A DNA stretch of 58,080 nt from Duganella radicis (GTDB taxonomy: Bacteria; Pseudomonadota; Gammaproteobacteria; Burkholderiales; Burkholderiaceae_D): assembly GCF_009720825.1 (NCBI RefSeq), contig NZ_WNKY01000038.1, positions 1 to 58,080 of the forward strand, given 5' to 3'. The notes under the pieces are model-generated. The model saw only the letters and a list, made by a program, of their open reading frames with translations. It ran no database searches and had not been told where the DNA came from. Every line of letters begins with the position of its first letter. Position 1 is the first letter of the stretch. A program made the translations under genes and the position numbers. Below, one piece after another: positions 9,006 to 16,558 of the stretch.

Positions 9006-9605
9006 CTACGGCGCCACCGGTTCAACGGCAAAGCCGGCTCCATACAGTTGAAAGTGCGATGCCGGCGCCGTCGCGAACGGCCACGCGCGTTCACACTCGC
9101 CATCCGCATCCAGGCGGCCTTGCAGCACAATCGCCCCGCCGCCATCGATCACGCGCAACTGCGGCTGCTCGCGCAGCAGGCGCGTGGCGAATGGCGCTTC
9201 GGCCGACAGGCTCAGGATCACTTGCCAGCCGCCGTCCTGCCGCAGGAAGTGCAAGGTCCAGTGGTCATCGTCGGTGACCAGCGCCTCCAGCTCCTCTGCG
9301 CTTGATGCGGTCGACGCGGCGCGCAACATGCCGCTGCTGCCGGTCCACACCGGGTCGTTGGCGGCCACTGGCGCGGCCGCATGCCGCTCCAGCGACAACT
9401 GGCGGAAGCGGCGCAAGGTCAGGGGCGATGCCGATAACGCTTGCCGCTCGTTCGGCGTCAGGGGGCGCGAGCCGTCCAATGCTGCAAGCAGCGTGGCGTC
9501 GGCCAGCATCAGGCGGTCGCCCGGCGCTGGACGCGACAACAGCACGCGTTCTTGCAGACGCGCGTCCAGATCATCTTTTGCTGAGTTCAAATCGTTCTCC
9601 TTCAT
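9006..9605 (-). CDS. Unrecognised small operon protein
   Basis: This is a 199-residue soluble protein of unknown family. Residues 1-80 look helical ('DRLMLADATLLAALDGSRPL', 'LRRFRQLSLERHAA'). The second half appears beta-rich, with 'HWTLHFLRQDGGWQVILSLS' and 'LRVIDGGGAIVLQGRLDADG', as in a small beta-sandwich. It starts inside the last codons of the 479-residue gene (4-base ATGA overlap) and ends directly against the next gene, so it is clearly an operon member. The ribosome site AAGGAGAACG lies just upstream of the ATG. I cannot assign a function. Confidence 0.7.
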   Translation of the reverse strand: MKENDLNSAKDDLDARLQERVLLSRPAPGDRLMLADATLLAALDGSRPLTPNERQALSASPLTLRRFRQLSLERHAAAPVAANDPVWTGSSGMLRAASTASSAEELEALVTDDDHWTLHFLRQDGGWQVILSLSAEAPFATRLLREQPQLRVIDGGGAIVLQGRLDADGECERAWPFATAPASHFQLYGAGFAVEPVAP

Positions 9606-11041
9606 TGCGCGCCCGCTGCTTGCAGCCTGGCGATTGCTTCATTGCGGCGCTTGCGCAGCGTCGGCATCGAAATCTGGTCCAGCGACGCCAGTTGCTGCAA
9701 GGTTGGCAGCTCGCCAGTGGACGGGTCCAGCCAGGCGTCCGGGTAAGTGTCGTCGGCTGCGCCCAGCAGCTTGTGGTACACGGCCAGGCGGATCGGCAGC
9801 GATTCGTCGCGCATCATGCGGACGGTCCAGCTGCCGGCATCCTGCGCGGCCCGCGCCAGTTCAAGATAGCGGAGGGGCAGGGAAAGGTCTTCCGCGCGGG
9901 ATTGTTCAGCTGCCAGGTCGGTCTCGCTGAGCGGCGCGGCGTCCATGCTGGCGCCCGCCCCCGGCCACGCGCCGCCCTCGGCGGCTTCCCCGGCGAGGAT
10001 GCCGGCGGCATCGGCATCGGCATCGGCATCGGCGACATCGTCGTCCAGCGCGGGCGCGGCGAGGATGCGGTCTTCGTCCTGCGACTGGCCGCTGGCTTCC
10101 ACCTGCTCGGACTCGCCCATCACACGCCAGTAATCTTCCAGCCACAGCGCCGCCTCGCCGGCCTCCCCCTGCCAGTCGTCGGCGCTGTCCATATTGGCGG
10201 ACAACTCCTCATAATCGCCAATTTCCACCAGCAGCGCCGCGATCTTGTCCGGACTATTCTTCAAACTGGCGAAGCGTTTGGATTTGGTATGCAACGGCCC
10301 CGGCGAGCCGCCAAACCGCTCCAGCGACTCGCTCCAGCGAATAATCCACTCGGCCTTGCAACCGCCGATGGACTTCATCTGCCGAACCTCGATCGGCGTA
10401 CCGGCCAGCGGCCTGCCGAGTATCGCCCCAACCTGCGCCGCATTCTGCTCCCAGGCCGCGAACAAGCCGGCAATCTCGCGATACGCCGTATCCAGCATGC
10501 GATACGTGTAGATTTTGTTGGGCGAACATTCGCGTCCGGTGGCGACGATGTAATTGTCCGCATCGACCTTGTCGCGCAAGGTCGCGTACATATCGTTGAC
10601 CTTCTTGCGCAGCACACCTTCGGCCGCCGCATCCTGCCAGAACGCGCCGCTGCGCGCATATTCGCTGGCCATGGCGGCGGTAAACGCCGTCCAGTAAGCG
10701 GTTTGCGCCTGCAATTCATACAGCAGGCCCAGCGAAAGCTCATAGACACTCTCGCCATAGCTATTGCCCTCGGCCTCGCCGCGCGCGGTGCGGGCGTTGG
10801 CGCGCAGGGACGCCGCTACCGCATCGGTATAAGCGTCAAGCAGCGCCGCGTGCTGCTCGGGATCGAGCACATGGTGCATCTCAATCTGCCGGAAGGCTTG
10901 CAGCGAGCAGAGTCCCAGCAGCTTGCGCACTTGTTCCCAGCCGTGCTCCTGATACCGGGTTCCTGGCAAGCGCATAAAGTCCTGTAAGTAAAAGTGAGTC
11001 AAAAAGGCTTTCCAAGCATGCCACAAAAAGGCAGTAAGCAT
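9602..11041 (-). CDS. Unrecognised operon protein with C-terminal HTH-like segment
   Basis: The 479-residue product has a largely helical N-terminal region (1-270). An acidic middle follows ('DDDVADADADADAAG') encoded by a short GCATCG-type tandem repeat near 10003-10035. The C-terminus 'LPTLQQLASLDQISMPTLRKR' looks like a helix-turn-helix of the sigma region 4 type, which is a weak pattern call. No membrane segment is evident. The start is uncertain: ATG at 11041 opens 17 bases after the transpeptidase gene, while an internal ATG (MRLPGTRYQ) is 22 codons further in. It is the second gene of the operon; partners and role are unknown. Confidence 0.65.
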   Translation of the reverse strand: MLTAFLWHAWKAFLTHFYLQDFMRLPGTRYQEHGWEQVRKLLGLCSLQAFRQIEMHHVLDPEQHAALLDAYTDAVAASLRANARTARGEAEGNSYGESVYELSLGLLYELQAQTAYWTAFTAAMASEYARSGAFWQDAAAEGVLRKKVNDMYATLRDKVDADNYIVATGRECSPNKIYTYRMLDTAYREIAGLFAAWEQNAAQVGAILGRPLAGTPIEVRQMKSIGGCKAEWIIRWSESLERFGGSPGPLHTKSKRFASLKNSPDKIAALLVEIGDYEELSANMDSADDWQGEAGEAALWLEDYWRVMGESEQVEASGQSQDEDRILAAPALDDDVADADADADAAGILAGEAAEGGAWPGAGASMDAAPLSETDLAAEQSRAEDLSLPLRYLELARAAQDAGSWTVRMMRDESLPIRLAVYHKLLGAADDTYPDAWLDPSTGELPTLQQLASLDQISMPTLRKRRNEAIARLQAAGAQ

Positions 11042-11057
11042 TATTCCGTTTACAAGG

Positions 11058-14000
11058 CTATTTCCCCTTCTGTTCAGCGTTCTGCGACGCCAGCGTGGAC
11101 AGGATGGCCGCGATCACTGGCGCCGCATGCTCGCCGCCGGTGGCGTCGGAATGGCTGACGAAGGCCGCCATCGCCAGCCGGTGGGTCTGGCCAGGCAAGC
11201 TGCCCGCCTCCAGCCAACCGGTGAACCAGACCGTGGCCGTGTCCTCGCCGCTCGGCGCGGTGCCGGTTTTGCCGTACAGGCCAGGACGCACGCCGGCCAG
11301 CGCCGCGCCGCGGAATGCGCCGGCACCGGTGCCCACATCGACCACGCCTTTCATGCCGGCCTTGATGCGGTCCAGCCGGATGCCCAGTGGCGGCGCGGCC
11401 GGCACGCTGCTTTGCCCCCGGCCCAGCGACAGCAGCATGCGCGGCGCGACCACTCTGCCTTGCCCGATCGCCGCCGAAGCCAGCGCCATTTGCAGCGGCG
11501 TGACCTGCATGCGCAGCCCGATGGCCATCTGGCGCAGTTCGTGACGCGTGTGGATCGGGTCCATGTGGGCTGGCGAGGCTTGCAGCGCGTCCCATGGACG
11601 CCAACTGAAATCGGCCGGCAGCAGGCCGCCGTCCAGCCGCAGCGATTGTTCAAAGCCGAGACGGTGCGCGGCGGCGACGATGGGACGGATACCGTCCAGC
11701 GCATTGGCGTCCAGGGCTTGCAGGTCGGGCGCGCCGCCGTCCGGACGGCCGAACAGGCTGCGGTCACTCAGTTCGGCGGACCAGGCGAACCAGGTATTCA
11801 GGCTGTAGGTCAGCGCTTGCGCCAGTCCAAGCCGGCCTTCCTGAGCGCGCCGGTCCAGGCTTTGTTCGCGGTAGTTGGTGATGTGGGCCAGGCGCGGATT
11901 CAGCGGGTAGCTGGCGGCGTCGGTCTGGAAACCGTAGCCGCGTTGTGCGGCCAGGCGGTTGATGGCGGGAAGTGGCATGCCGCCCAGCAGCGCGTCGATC
12001 TGGGGATCGCTTTGGGCGGCGATTTCAAGTCCGAGCGCGCTCACGACCTTGAAGGTGGAGCCGGGGCTTTGGTGGGCGCCGCCGTCGTGCTGGAGGGCCG
12101 GCAAGCGCAATGGGCTGCGCGCGGGGCTGGTGCGGTCGAAGTCGCGTACTTCGGCCCAGTTGGCGCTGGTGACGTTGCCCGCGCCGGCGCCGGCTGCGGC
12201 AAGGATGTCGCCGGTTTCGGTGTCGAGGATGACGATGCCGGCGTGGCGGCCTTCAGGTGCGGCTTGGCCGCCGGTGCAACGGCCCTCGCTCCAGCGACCG
12301 CGCTGCATGGCGACACAGTCCAGCACGCGCTGGCTGAGGGCTTGCAGGGACAAGTCCAGTGTGAGACTGGCGCGCACCGCGCCGTCGCTTGCGGGCAGGC
12401 GGGCGAGCATGCCGGCGATGCTGCTGGCGTGTTCGGTATTGAGGCCTAGCAGTGGCGCGAGGCCGGCCTCGGTCGCCGCTTCGCTGGGGGCGCCGTCGGC
12501 CCACAAGGTGCTGCCGTTGCGGTCTTCCAGTTGGACTGGCGACGGTGCGGCGGTGTGCGATGCGGTGTTGTCGGTCTGGGCCAGTGCTTGCCAGATCAGG
12601 CGGCCGTTGGCGACGCGCAGGTGGCGGTATTTCTGGTCTTCCGGGGCGTTGAAGTCCAGAGGCTGCACGTCCAGCTGGACGGTGCGCGCGCCCGCTTGCA
12701 GAGTGAGGGTGATTTGCTGGACGTCGCTGCTGCTGGCGCAAGCGCGGCCAGTGCAGGCTGGCGCGAGTCGGGCGATGGCGTCGGCGTTGCTGGCGCAGGT
12801 GCGGCCGGCGCAGGCTGGCGCAAGTCGGGCGATGGCGTCGGCATTGCTGGCGCAGGTGCGGCCGGCGCAGGCTGGCGCGAGTTGGGGGACGGCGCCAGGG
12901 ATGCGGGCGCTGGCGCTGCCGGCAAAATCGCCGATGTTGGCCGTGCCGCCTACGACGCGGCCGGCGACTAACAAGTGCAGCACTTCGCCGCCGCTGGCGG
13001 CGCGCGGCAGCGTCACCGTGAGGTGGACGGTTGGCCGGGCGCCGTCGCTGTCGCCGCCTTGCGGCCAGCGGGCCACGCGGATCCATGGCTGCCAGCCTTG
13101 CGGCAGCGATGCGAACAAACGCGATGCGGAGACGGGCATCTGGCTGGTGGTGGCAACCATCAGGGGAGCATCGCCGCCGCCGGCGCTGGCGGTCCAGTCC
13201 AATGCCAGCCCTTCCGGCGCTTTGATGCGCCAGGCCAGCAGGCGGCGTTCGCTGTTGTAGATGTCGATCTGCTGGCGGACGTAGGCGCCATCGGCTTGAT
13301 AGTACAGGCGCTTGAAGAGTTTGTGCGTGGCGGGACCGGGTTTGATCTGGCGCCAGTTCCGCAATTCGGCGGCGCGTTCGCCGGCGCCGGCGACTTGCCA
13401 TTGCGGCAGATCGCGCGGGGCGAGTTCGATTGTACCGCTGGCGGTCAGTCGCACCAGCCCTTCGGCTTGCAGCTGTTCGAACAGGGCCTGGTCTTCCAGC
13501 GCGCTGGCTGCGGCGTTGGGCACCTGATAGGCGCCCGGCGCGAGATAGGTGCCGACGGCGCGGCCGCGCGCAGGGAAGGCAACCACCAGCGCGGGACCAA
13601 GAGCGGTGCTGACGACGTTGGCGAGACTCGTGCCGACACCAGCGGCGGCGACGCTGACGGCGGGTGCGGCGGCGCGGTACATTTGCACCAGCAGCTCGCC
13701 GGCCTGCGGGCACATGGCGTTGCTGCGTCGTTCGAGACGCAACGCGGCGTTCGCGCCCCACAACAGCCATCCTTGCTGGCGCAGCGCGACCTGGCCGCTG
13801 GCGCCCTGCTCTATTTGTCCGAAGCTCGCGTCGCTCAGCCAGCGGGTGTCAGTCTGCTTGCTACGCCAGCTCAATTGGAGCGGTTCGCTCAGCGGATCGG
13901 CGAAGTCGGCACGGGCGGTACCTTCGATCTGGATTTCGGGGATGGTGTCGGCGCCGGTGCTGCTGTCGGCCACCAGCAGAACGTTGCGCAACGGGATTTG

Positions 14001-14471
14001 CGCGTTCGAGGCCACCCAGCGCTGAACGTCGTCGAAGCGGTAGCCGAGGCGCAGTGGCAGCAGGCGGTTGTCGGTCGGGCTGCGCATCTGGCTGCACAGG
14101 TCAACGCGCACTGGCGGCGCGGCTTGCATGCCGGAGGCAACCAGCAAGGCGCCACCGGGATGCAGGGTGACGCTGATGCCGGCTTGTTCAGGCACGGTGA
14201 ATGCGATGCCCGGCAGGACGGACTGGTAAGCGTTGGCGGCACGGACGTTGGCCGCCGATTGCGGCGTGCTGGCGGTGGACGCGGCCAGATGGCGCGCATG
14301 GCCGGCAATCAGCACGCCGCCGCCGAGCGCGACGCACAGACTCGCCAACGCCAGCCACATGATCCGCGAGCGAGCGCCGGCGCGCTGGCCGGCGCGCAGG
14401 TTGGCGCTGCGACGGCGGGCGCGCTGGCGCTCGCTCCAGGCTTGCAGAATCGTATGGATGAATCGCGGCAT
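11058..14471 (-). CDS. Large membrane-anchored penicillin-binding transpeptidase-domain protein
   Basis: A 1137-residue bitopic membrane protein. It has a basic cytoplasmic N-terminus, one transmembrane helix (about 38-58, 'MWLALASLCVALGGGVLIAG'), an approximately 700-residue periplasmic part that I do not recognise, and a C-terminal transpeptidase domain. All three active-site motifs are present: S805-T-F-K808 (SxxK), S890-L-N892 (SxN) and K1068-T-G1070 (KTG). There is no glycosyltransferase domain. It should therefore acylate peptidoglycan stem peptides or bind beta-lactams, assuming the fold is active. The periplasmic part includes a Cys-containing tandem repeat. This is the first gene of the seven-gene operon; its ribosome site GAGGGGC is part of an inverted repeat. 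The length and the non-division neighbours set it apart from PBP2/PBP3. Confidence 0.85.
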   Translation of the reverse strand: MPRFIHTILQAWSERQRARRRSANLRAGQRAGARSRIMWLALASLCVALGGGVLIAGHARHLAASTASTPQSAANVRAANAYQSVLPGIAFTVPEQAGISVTLHPGGALLVASGMQAAPPVRVDLCSQMRSPTDNRLLPLRLGYRFDDVQRWVASNAQIPLRNVLLVADSSTGADTIPEIQIEGTARADFADPLSEPLQLSWRSKQTDTRWLSDASFGQIEQGASGQVALRQQGWLLWGANAALRLERRSNAMCPQAGELLVQMYRAAAPAVSVAAAGVGTSLANVVSTALGPALVVAFPARGRAVGTYLAPGAYQVPNAAASALEDQALFEQLQAEGLVRLTASGTIELAPRDLPQWQVAGAGERAAELRNWRQIKPGPATHKLFKRLYYQADGAYVRQQIDIYNSERRLLAWRIKAPEGLALDWTASAGGGDAPLMVATTSQMPVSASRLFASLPQGWQPWIRVARWPQGGDSDGARPTVHLTVTLPRAASGGEVLHLLVAGRVVGGTANIGDFAGSASARIPGAVPQLAPACAGRTCASNADAIARLAPACAGRTCASNADAIARLAPACTGRACASSSDVQQITLTLQAGARTVQLDVQPLDFNAPEDQKYRHLRVANGRLIWQALAQTDNTASHTAAPSPVQLEDRNGSTLWADGAPSEAATEAGLAPLLGLNTEHASSIAGMLARLPASDGAVRASLTLDLSLQALSQRVLDCVAMQRGRWSEGRCTGGQAAPEGRHAGIVILDTETGDILAAAGAGAGNVTSANWAEVRDFDRTSPARSPLRLPALQHDGGAHQSPGSTFKVVSALGLEIAAQSDPQIDALLGGMPLPAINRLAAQRGYGFQTDAASYPLNPRLAHITNYREQSLDRRAQEGRLGLAQALTYSLNTWFAWSAELSDRSLFGRPDGGAPDLQALDANALDGIRPIVAAAHRLGFEQSLRLDGGLLPADFSWRPWDALQASPAHMDPIHTRHELRQMAIGLRMQVTPLQMALASAAIGQGRVVAPRMLLSLGRGQSSVPAAPPLGIRLDRIKAGMKGVVDVGTGAGAFRGAALAGVRPGLYGKTGTAPSGEDTATVWFTGWLEAGSLPGQTHRLAMAAFVSHSDATGGEHAAPVIAAILSTLASQNAEQKGK
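12757..12870 (-). repeat. 57-bp tandem repeat, two full copies plus partial flanks
   Basis: Two near-identical 57-base units (12757-12813 and 12814-12870) lie inside the transpeptidase gene, with partial units on both sides (about 12727-12756 and from 12871). Each unit encodes 19 residues of the form 'LAPACAGRTCASNADAIAR', so every copy adds two cysteines. The length is a multiple of three, so copy-number change would keep the frame. The repeated segment lies in the periplasmic part, before the catalytic domain. Confidence 0.85.
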
Positions 14472-14522
14472 TTGCCCCTCGCGCTGATGGTTGGAATCTG
14501 CTGTTCCTTAGCAGAGGGGCAA
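14472..14522 (-). promoter_or_regulatory. Leader inverted repeat pairing the operon's Shine-Dalgarno sequence
   Basis: Read on the minus strand, TTGCCCCTC (14522-14514) is perfectly complementary to GAGGGGCAA (14480-14472), which directly precedes the ATG of the transpeptidase gene and contains its only good ribosome site. A shorter hairpin (CTGCT/AGCAG, 14514-14510 with 14502-14498) lies alongside and would compete with the first base of the long stem. In the mRNA the 9-bp stem would hide the ribosome site. Control by a protein, a small RNA or temperature is possible but unproven. Confidence 0.4.
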
Positions 14523-14662
14523 GGAAAAACCCACCTCCCATCGCGCCAAAACGCATTTCGGACCGCCGAAAATGCGGCTCGTCGCAATCCCGTCGCGCCT
14601 TGACAGGCCTTTGGATACAGTGAGCACATCGAAACTCACTTTAACCACCGAAAGGAAGCAAA

Positions 14663-14887
14663 ATGAACGTCCTGAAAAACTTCGAAACCCTGTTCGTCGT
14701 GACTGTGGCCCTGGCTTGCGGCGCAACCTACGCTCTGGATAAATCGGCCGTGGAAACGCAAGATCCCAACATGCAGGTGGTGGTGGTCAGCGCCAAACGC
14801 CTGACGCCAGAACAGAAGCTGCAATCCGTGCTGGAAGAACGCGCCGCCACGCTGGCCGCCGACACCAAGCAGACCAAGGCCATTTAA
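14663..14887 (+). CDS. Small exported hypothetical protein
   Basis: The 74-residue product starts with MNVLKNFETLFVVTVALACGATYAL, a plausible signal peptide, followed by about 50 polar residues containing 'MQVVVVSAKRLTPEQK'. The ribosome site GAAAGGAAG lies at good spacing before the ATG. Small exported proteins of this design are common in Oxalobacteraceae, but I know of no function. It has its own divergent intergenic region shared with the transpeptidase operon (14472-14662) and is followed by two small hairpins (14892-14907 and 14915-14928) that may help end transcription. Confidence 0.65.
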   Translation: MNVLKNFETLFVVTVALACGATYALDKSAVETQDPNMQVVVVSAKRLTPEQKLQSVLEERAATLAADTKQTKAI

Positions 14888-15030
14888 GGTCTGTGCGGTG
14901 TCGCACACAGCGGCACACAGCTTTGTGTCATATGTAAAAAACTGCATCATTCAAAGCAACACCTGATACCGCTTGATATAGTTCGTCCATGCGCAGAAAC
15001 CAGCGCAATCAGAAGACGGAGGACACTATC

Positions 15031-15777
15031 ATGATCAAGCCAATTTTTGCGACCGCCATACTGGCGCTGAGCGCAGCAGCCTTTGCACCATCCATCGCCT
15101 CCGCGCAGGTCGGCGTCAGCGTCGTGATCGGCAACGCACCGCCGCCTCCACGTTTTGAAAGCGTACCAGCGCCGCGCCACGGCTATGTTTGGGCGCCAGG
15201 TTACTGGAACTGGGACGGTTATCGCCACGTCTGGGCCGGCGGCCACTGGGAACGTGAACGCGCCGGCAGTTACTGGCGTCCCGCCGAATGGGTACGCGCC
15301 GACGGCGGCTGGCGTCTGAGCCCGGCCGGCTGGGTGATGGTCGACAACGGCCCGTCGCGCGTCGATTACATTACCGTCGCACCGCCGCCACCACGCTATG
15401 AACGCATTCCCGATCCGCGCCCCGGCTATATCTGGTCGCCGGGCTACTGGGAATGGCGCGCCAATCGCCACGTCTGGATAGGCGGTAACTGGATCGCCTC
15501 CCGTCCTGGCTATGTGTATGCGCAGCCGCGCTGGGTGGAACGCGATGGCCGCTGGTTCCGTGAAGAGGCGCGCTGGGAGCGCGGCCCGAACGGCGACCGC
15601 GATCATGACGGCATCCCGAATCGCTACGATCGTCACGACAATCGCGGCGATTATCGCGGCGGTGGCCGCGGCGACCGGGATCACGACGGCATCCCCAACC
15701 GCTACGACCGTGACCGCGATGGCGACGGCGTCCCCAACCGCTATGATCATCATCCCGACAACCGCCGTCGCGATTAA
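15031..15777 (+). CDS. Exported YXWGXW-repeat protein with Asp-rich C-terminal repeats
   Basis: The product of 248 residues has a clear signal peptide (cleavage near 'SIASAQ'). Several Trp/Tyr/Pro/Gly-rich units of the YXWGXW type follow ('GYVWAPGYWNWDG', 'HVWAGGHWER', 'GYIWSPGYWEWRA', 'HVWIGGNW'). The C-terminal tail holds three Asp-rich units of the form 'DRDHDGIPNRYD', like thrombospondin type 3 calcium-binding repeats. It is therefore an envelope or secreted protein, possibly Ca-binding. The start at 15031 is preferred over an upstream in-frame ATG because GGAGG lies 8 bases before it and it begins the signal peptide. Its stop overlaps the RNase H start by one base. Confidence 0.8.
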   Translation: MIKPIFATAILALSAAAFAPSIASAQVGVSVVIGNAPPPPRFESVPAPRHGYVWAPGYWNWDGYRHVWAGGHWERERAGSYWRPAEWVRADGGWRLSPAGWVMVDNGPSRVDYITVAPPPPRYERIPDPRPGYIWSPGYWEWRANRHVWIGGNWIASRPGYVYAQPRWVERDGRWFREEARWERGPNGDRDHDGIPNRYDRHDNRGDYRGGGRGDRDHDGIPNRYDRDRDGDGVPNRYDHHPDNRRRD

Positions 15778-16448
15778 TGAACAACTTTGAGTTTGAAACG
15801 CTGGCCACGGCCGCCTTCAAGGGCGAGCGCGTGGCCGCGCGCCGTTTGGTGGCGCGCACGCAGGTGACCGAGGCACAGGCCTTGTTGCAGGTGTTGACCC
15901 TGGCCGCCGGCGTGGCCGGCCTGGCGCGGTTGCTGTCGGAACGCGAGCAGTTACGCCGGCATGATGATGAGCGGCGCCTGGCAAGACAGGCGCGGGCCAC
16001 GCAAAAACTGGCGCAGCGCAAGGCCGCCATGCAGCCGGTGGCGGCGTGGCGCGGGTGGTTTGACGGATCGGCGCATCCGAATCCGGGACAGATCGGCATC
16101 GGCGCCCTGTTATGCGGGCCGGACGGCCAGCGGGTGGAGATCAGCCGTCGCGCCGGCCATGGCAACAGCAGCGAGGCGGAGTATCTGGCCTTGACAGCGC
16201 TGCTGGAGATGGCCGTGAAGATAGGCGCCAGCGGGCTTGCCGTGTGCGGCGATAGTCAGGTAGTGATCAATGATGTGAATCTGGGCGCGGTGCGCGGGGC
16301 CAAAGGACTGGAAGCGCATCGCGCGCGCGTGGTGGAGCTGATGTCGGTGCTGGGCGCGGTGCAGCTGCGCTGGGTGCCGCGTCACCGCAATGGCGACGCC
16401 GACCGCCTGTCGCAACAGGCCATCACCGGTCACGCCAGCGCGGACTAG
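15777..16448 (+). CDS. RNase HI-family protein with N-terminal extension
   Basis: The 223-residue product has a helical N-terminal extension (1-88) and a C-terminal RNase H fold with the four acidic active-site positions: D96 in 'WFDGSAHPNPG', E135 in 'SSEAEYLAL', D159 in 'CGDSQVVI' and D209 in 'RHRNGDADRLS'. It should hydrolyse RNA in RNA-DNA hybrids. It belongs to the RNase HI subfamily lacking the basic handle, which often coexists with a canonical RnhA. The ATG shares its A with the preceding TAA stop, implying translational coupling with an unrelated envelope gene. Confidence 0.85.
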   Translation: MNNFEFETLATAAFKGERVAARRLVARTQVTEAQALLQVLTLAAGVAGLARLLSEREQLRRHDDERRLARQARATQKLAQRKAAMQPVAAWRGWFDGSAHPNPGQIGIGALLCGPDGQRVEISRRAGHGNSSEAEYLALTALLEMAVKIGASGLAVCGDSQVVINDVNLGAVRGAKGLEAHRARVVELMSVLGAVQLRWVPRHRNGDADRLSQQAITGHASAD

Positions 16449-16558
16449 ACCGGCGGCGCGGCCCGGTGGCGCCTTCCGCCGGCACGGGTCCCGCCTGCGC
16501 GCGGCAAACACCGCAAGGCGGCGCGGTTGGCGCTCCTTGCTTGCGCGGCCGGCCTTCC

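Noticed and set aside
12253..13770. A 505-codon frame and several others within the transpeptidase gene
   Set aside because: Arg/Pro/Ala-rich out-of-frame translations with no motifs; the 1137-residue frame carries SxxK, SxN and KTG.
15600..15777. Asp-rich repeats as a separate short gene or CRISPR-like repeat
   Set aside because: They are in-frame C-terminal repeats of the YXWGXW protein, without spacer structure.
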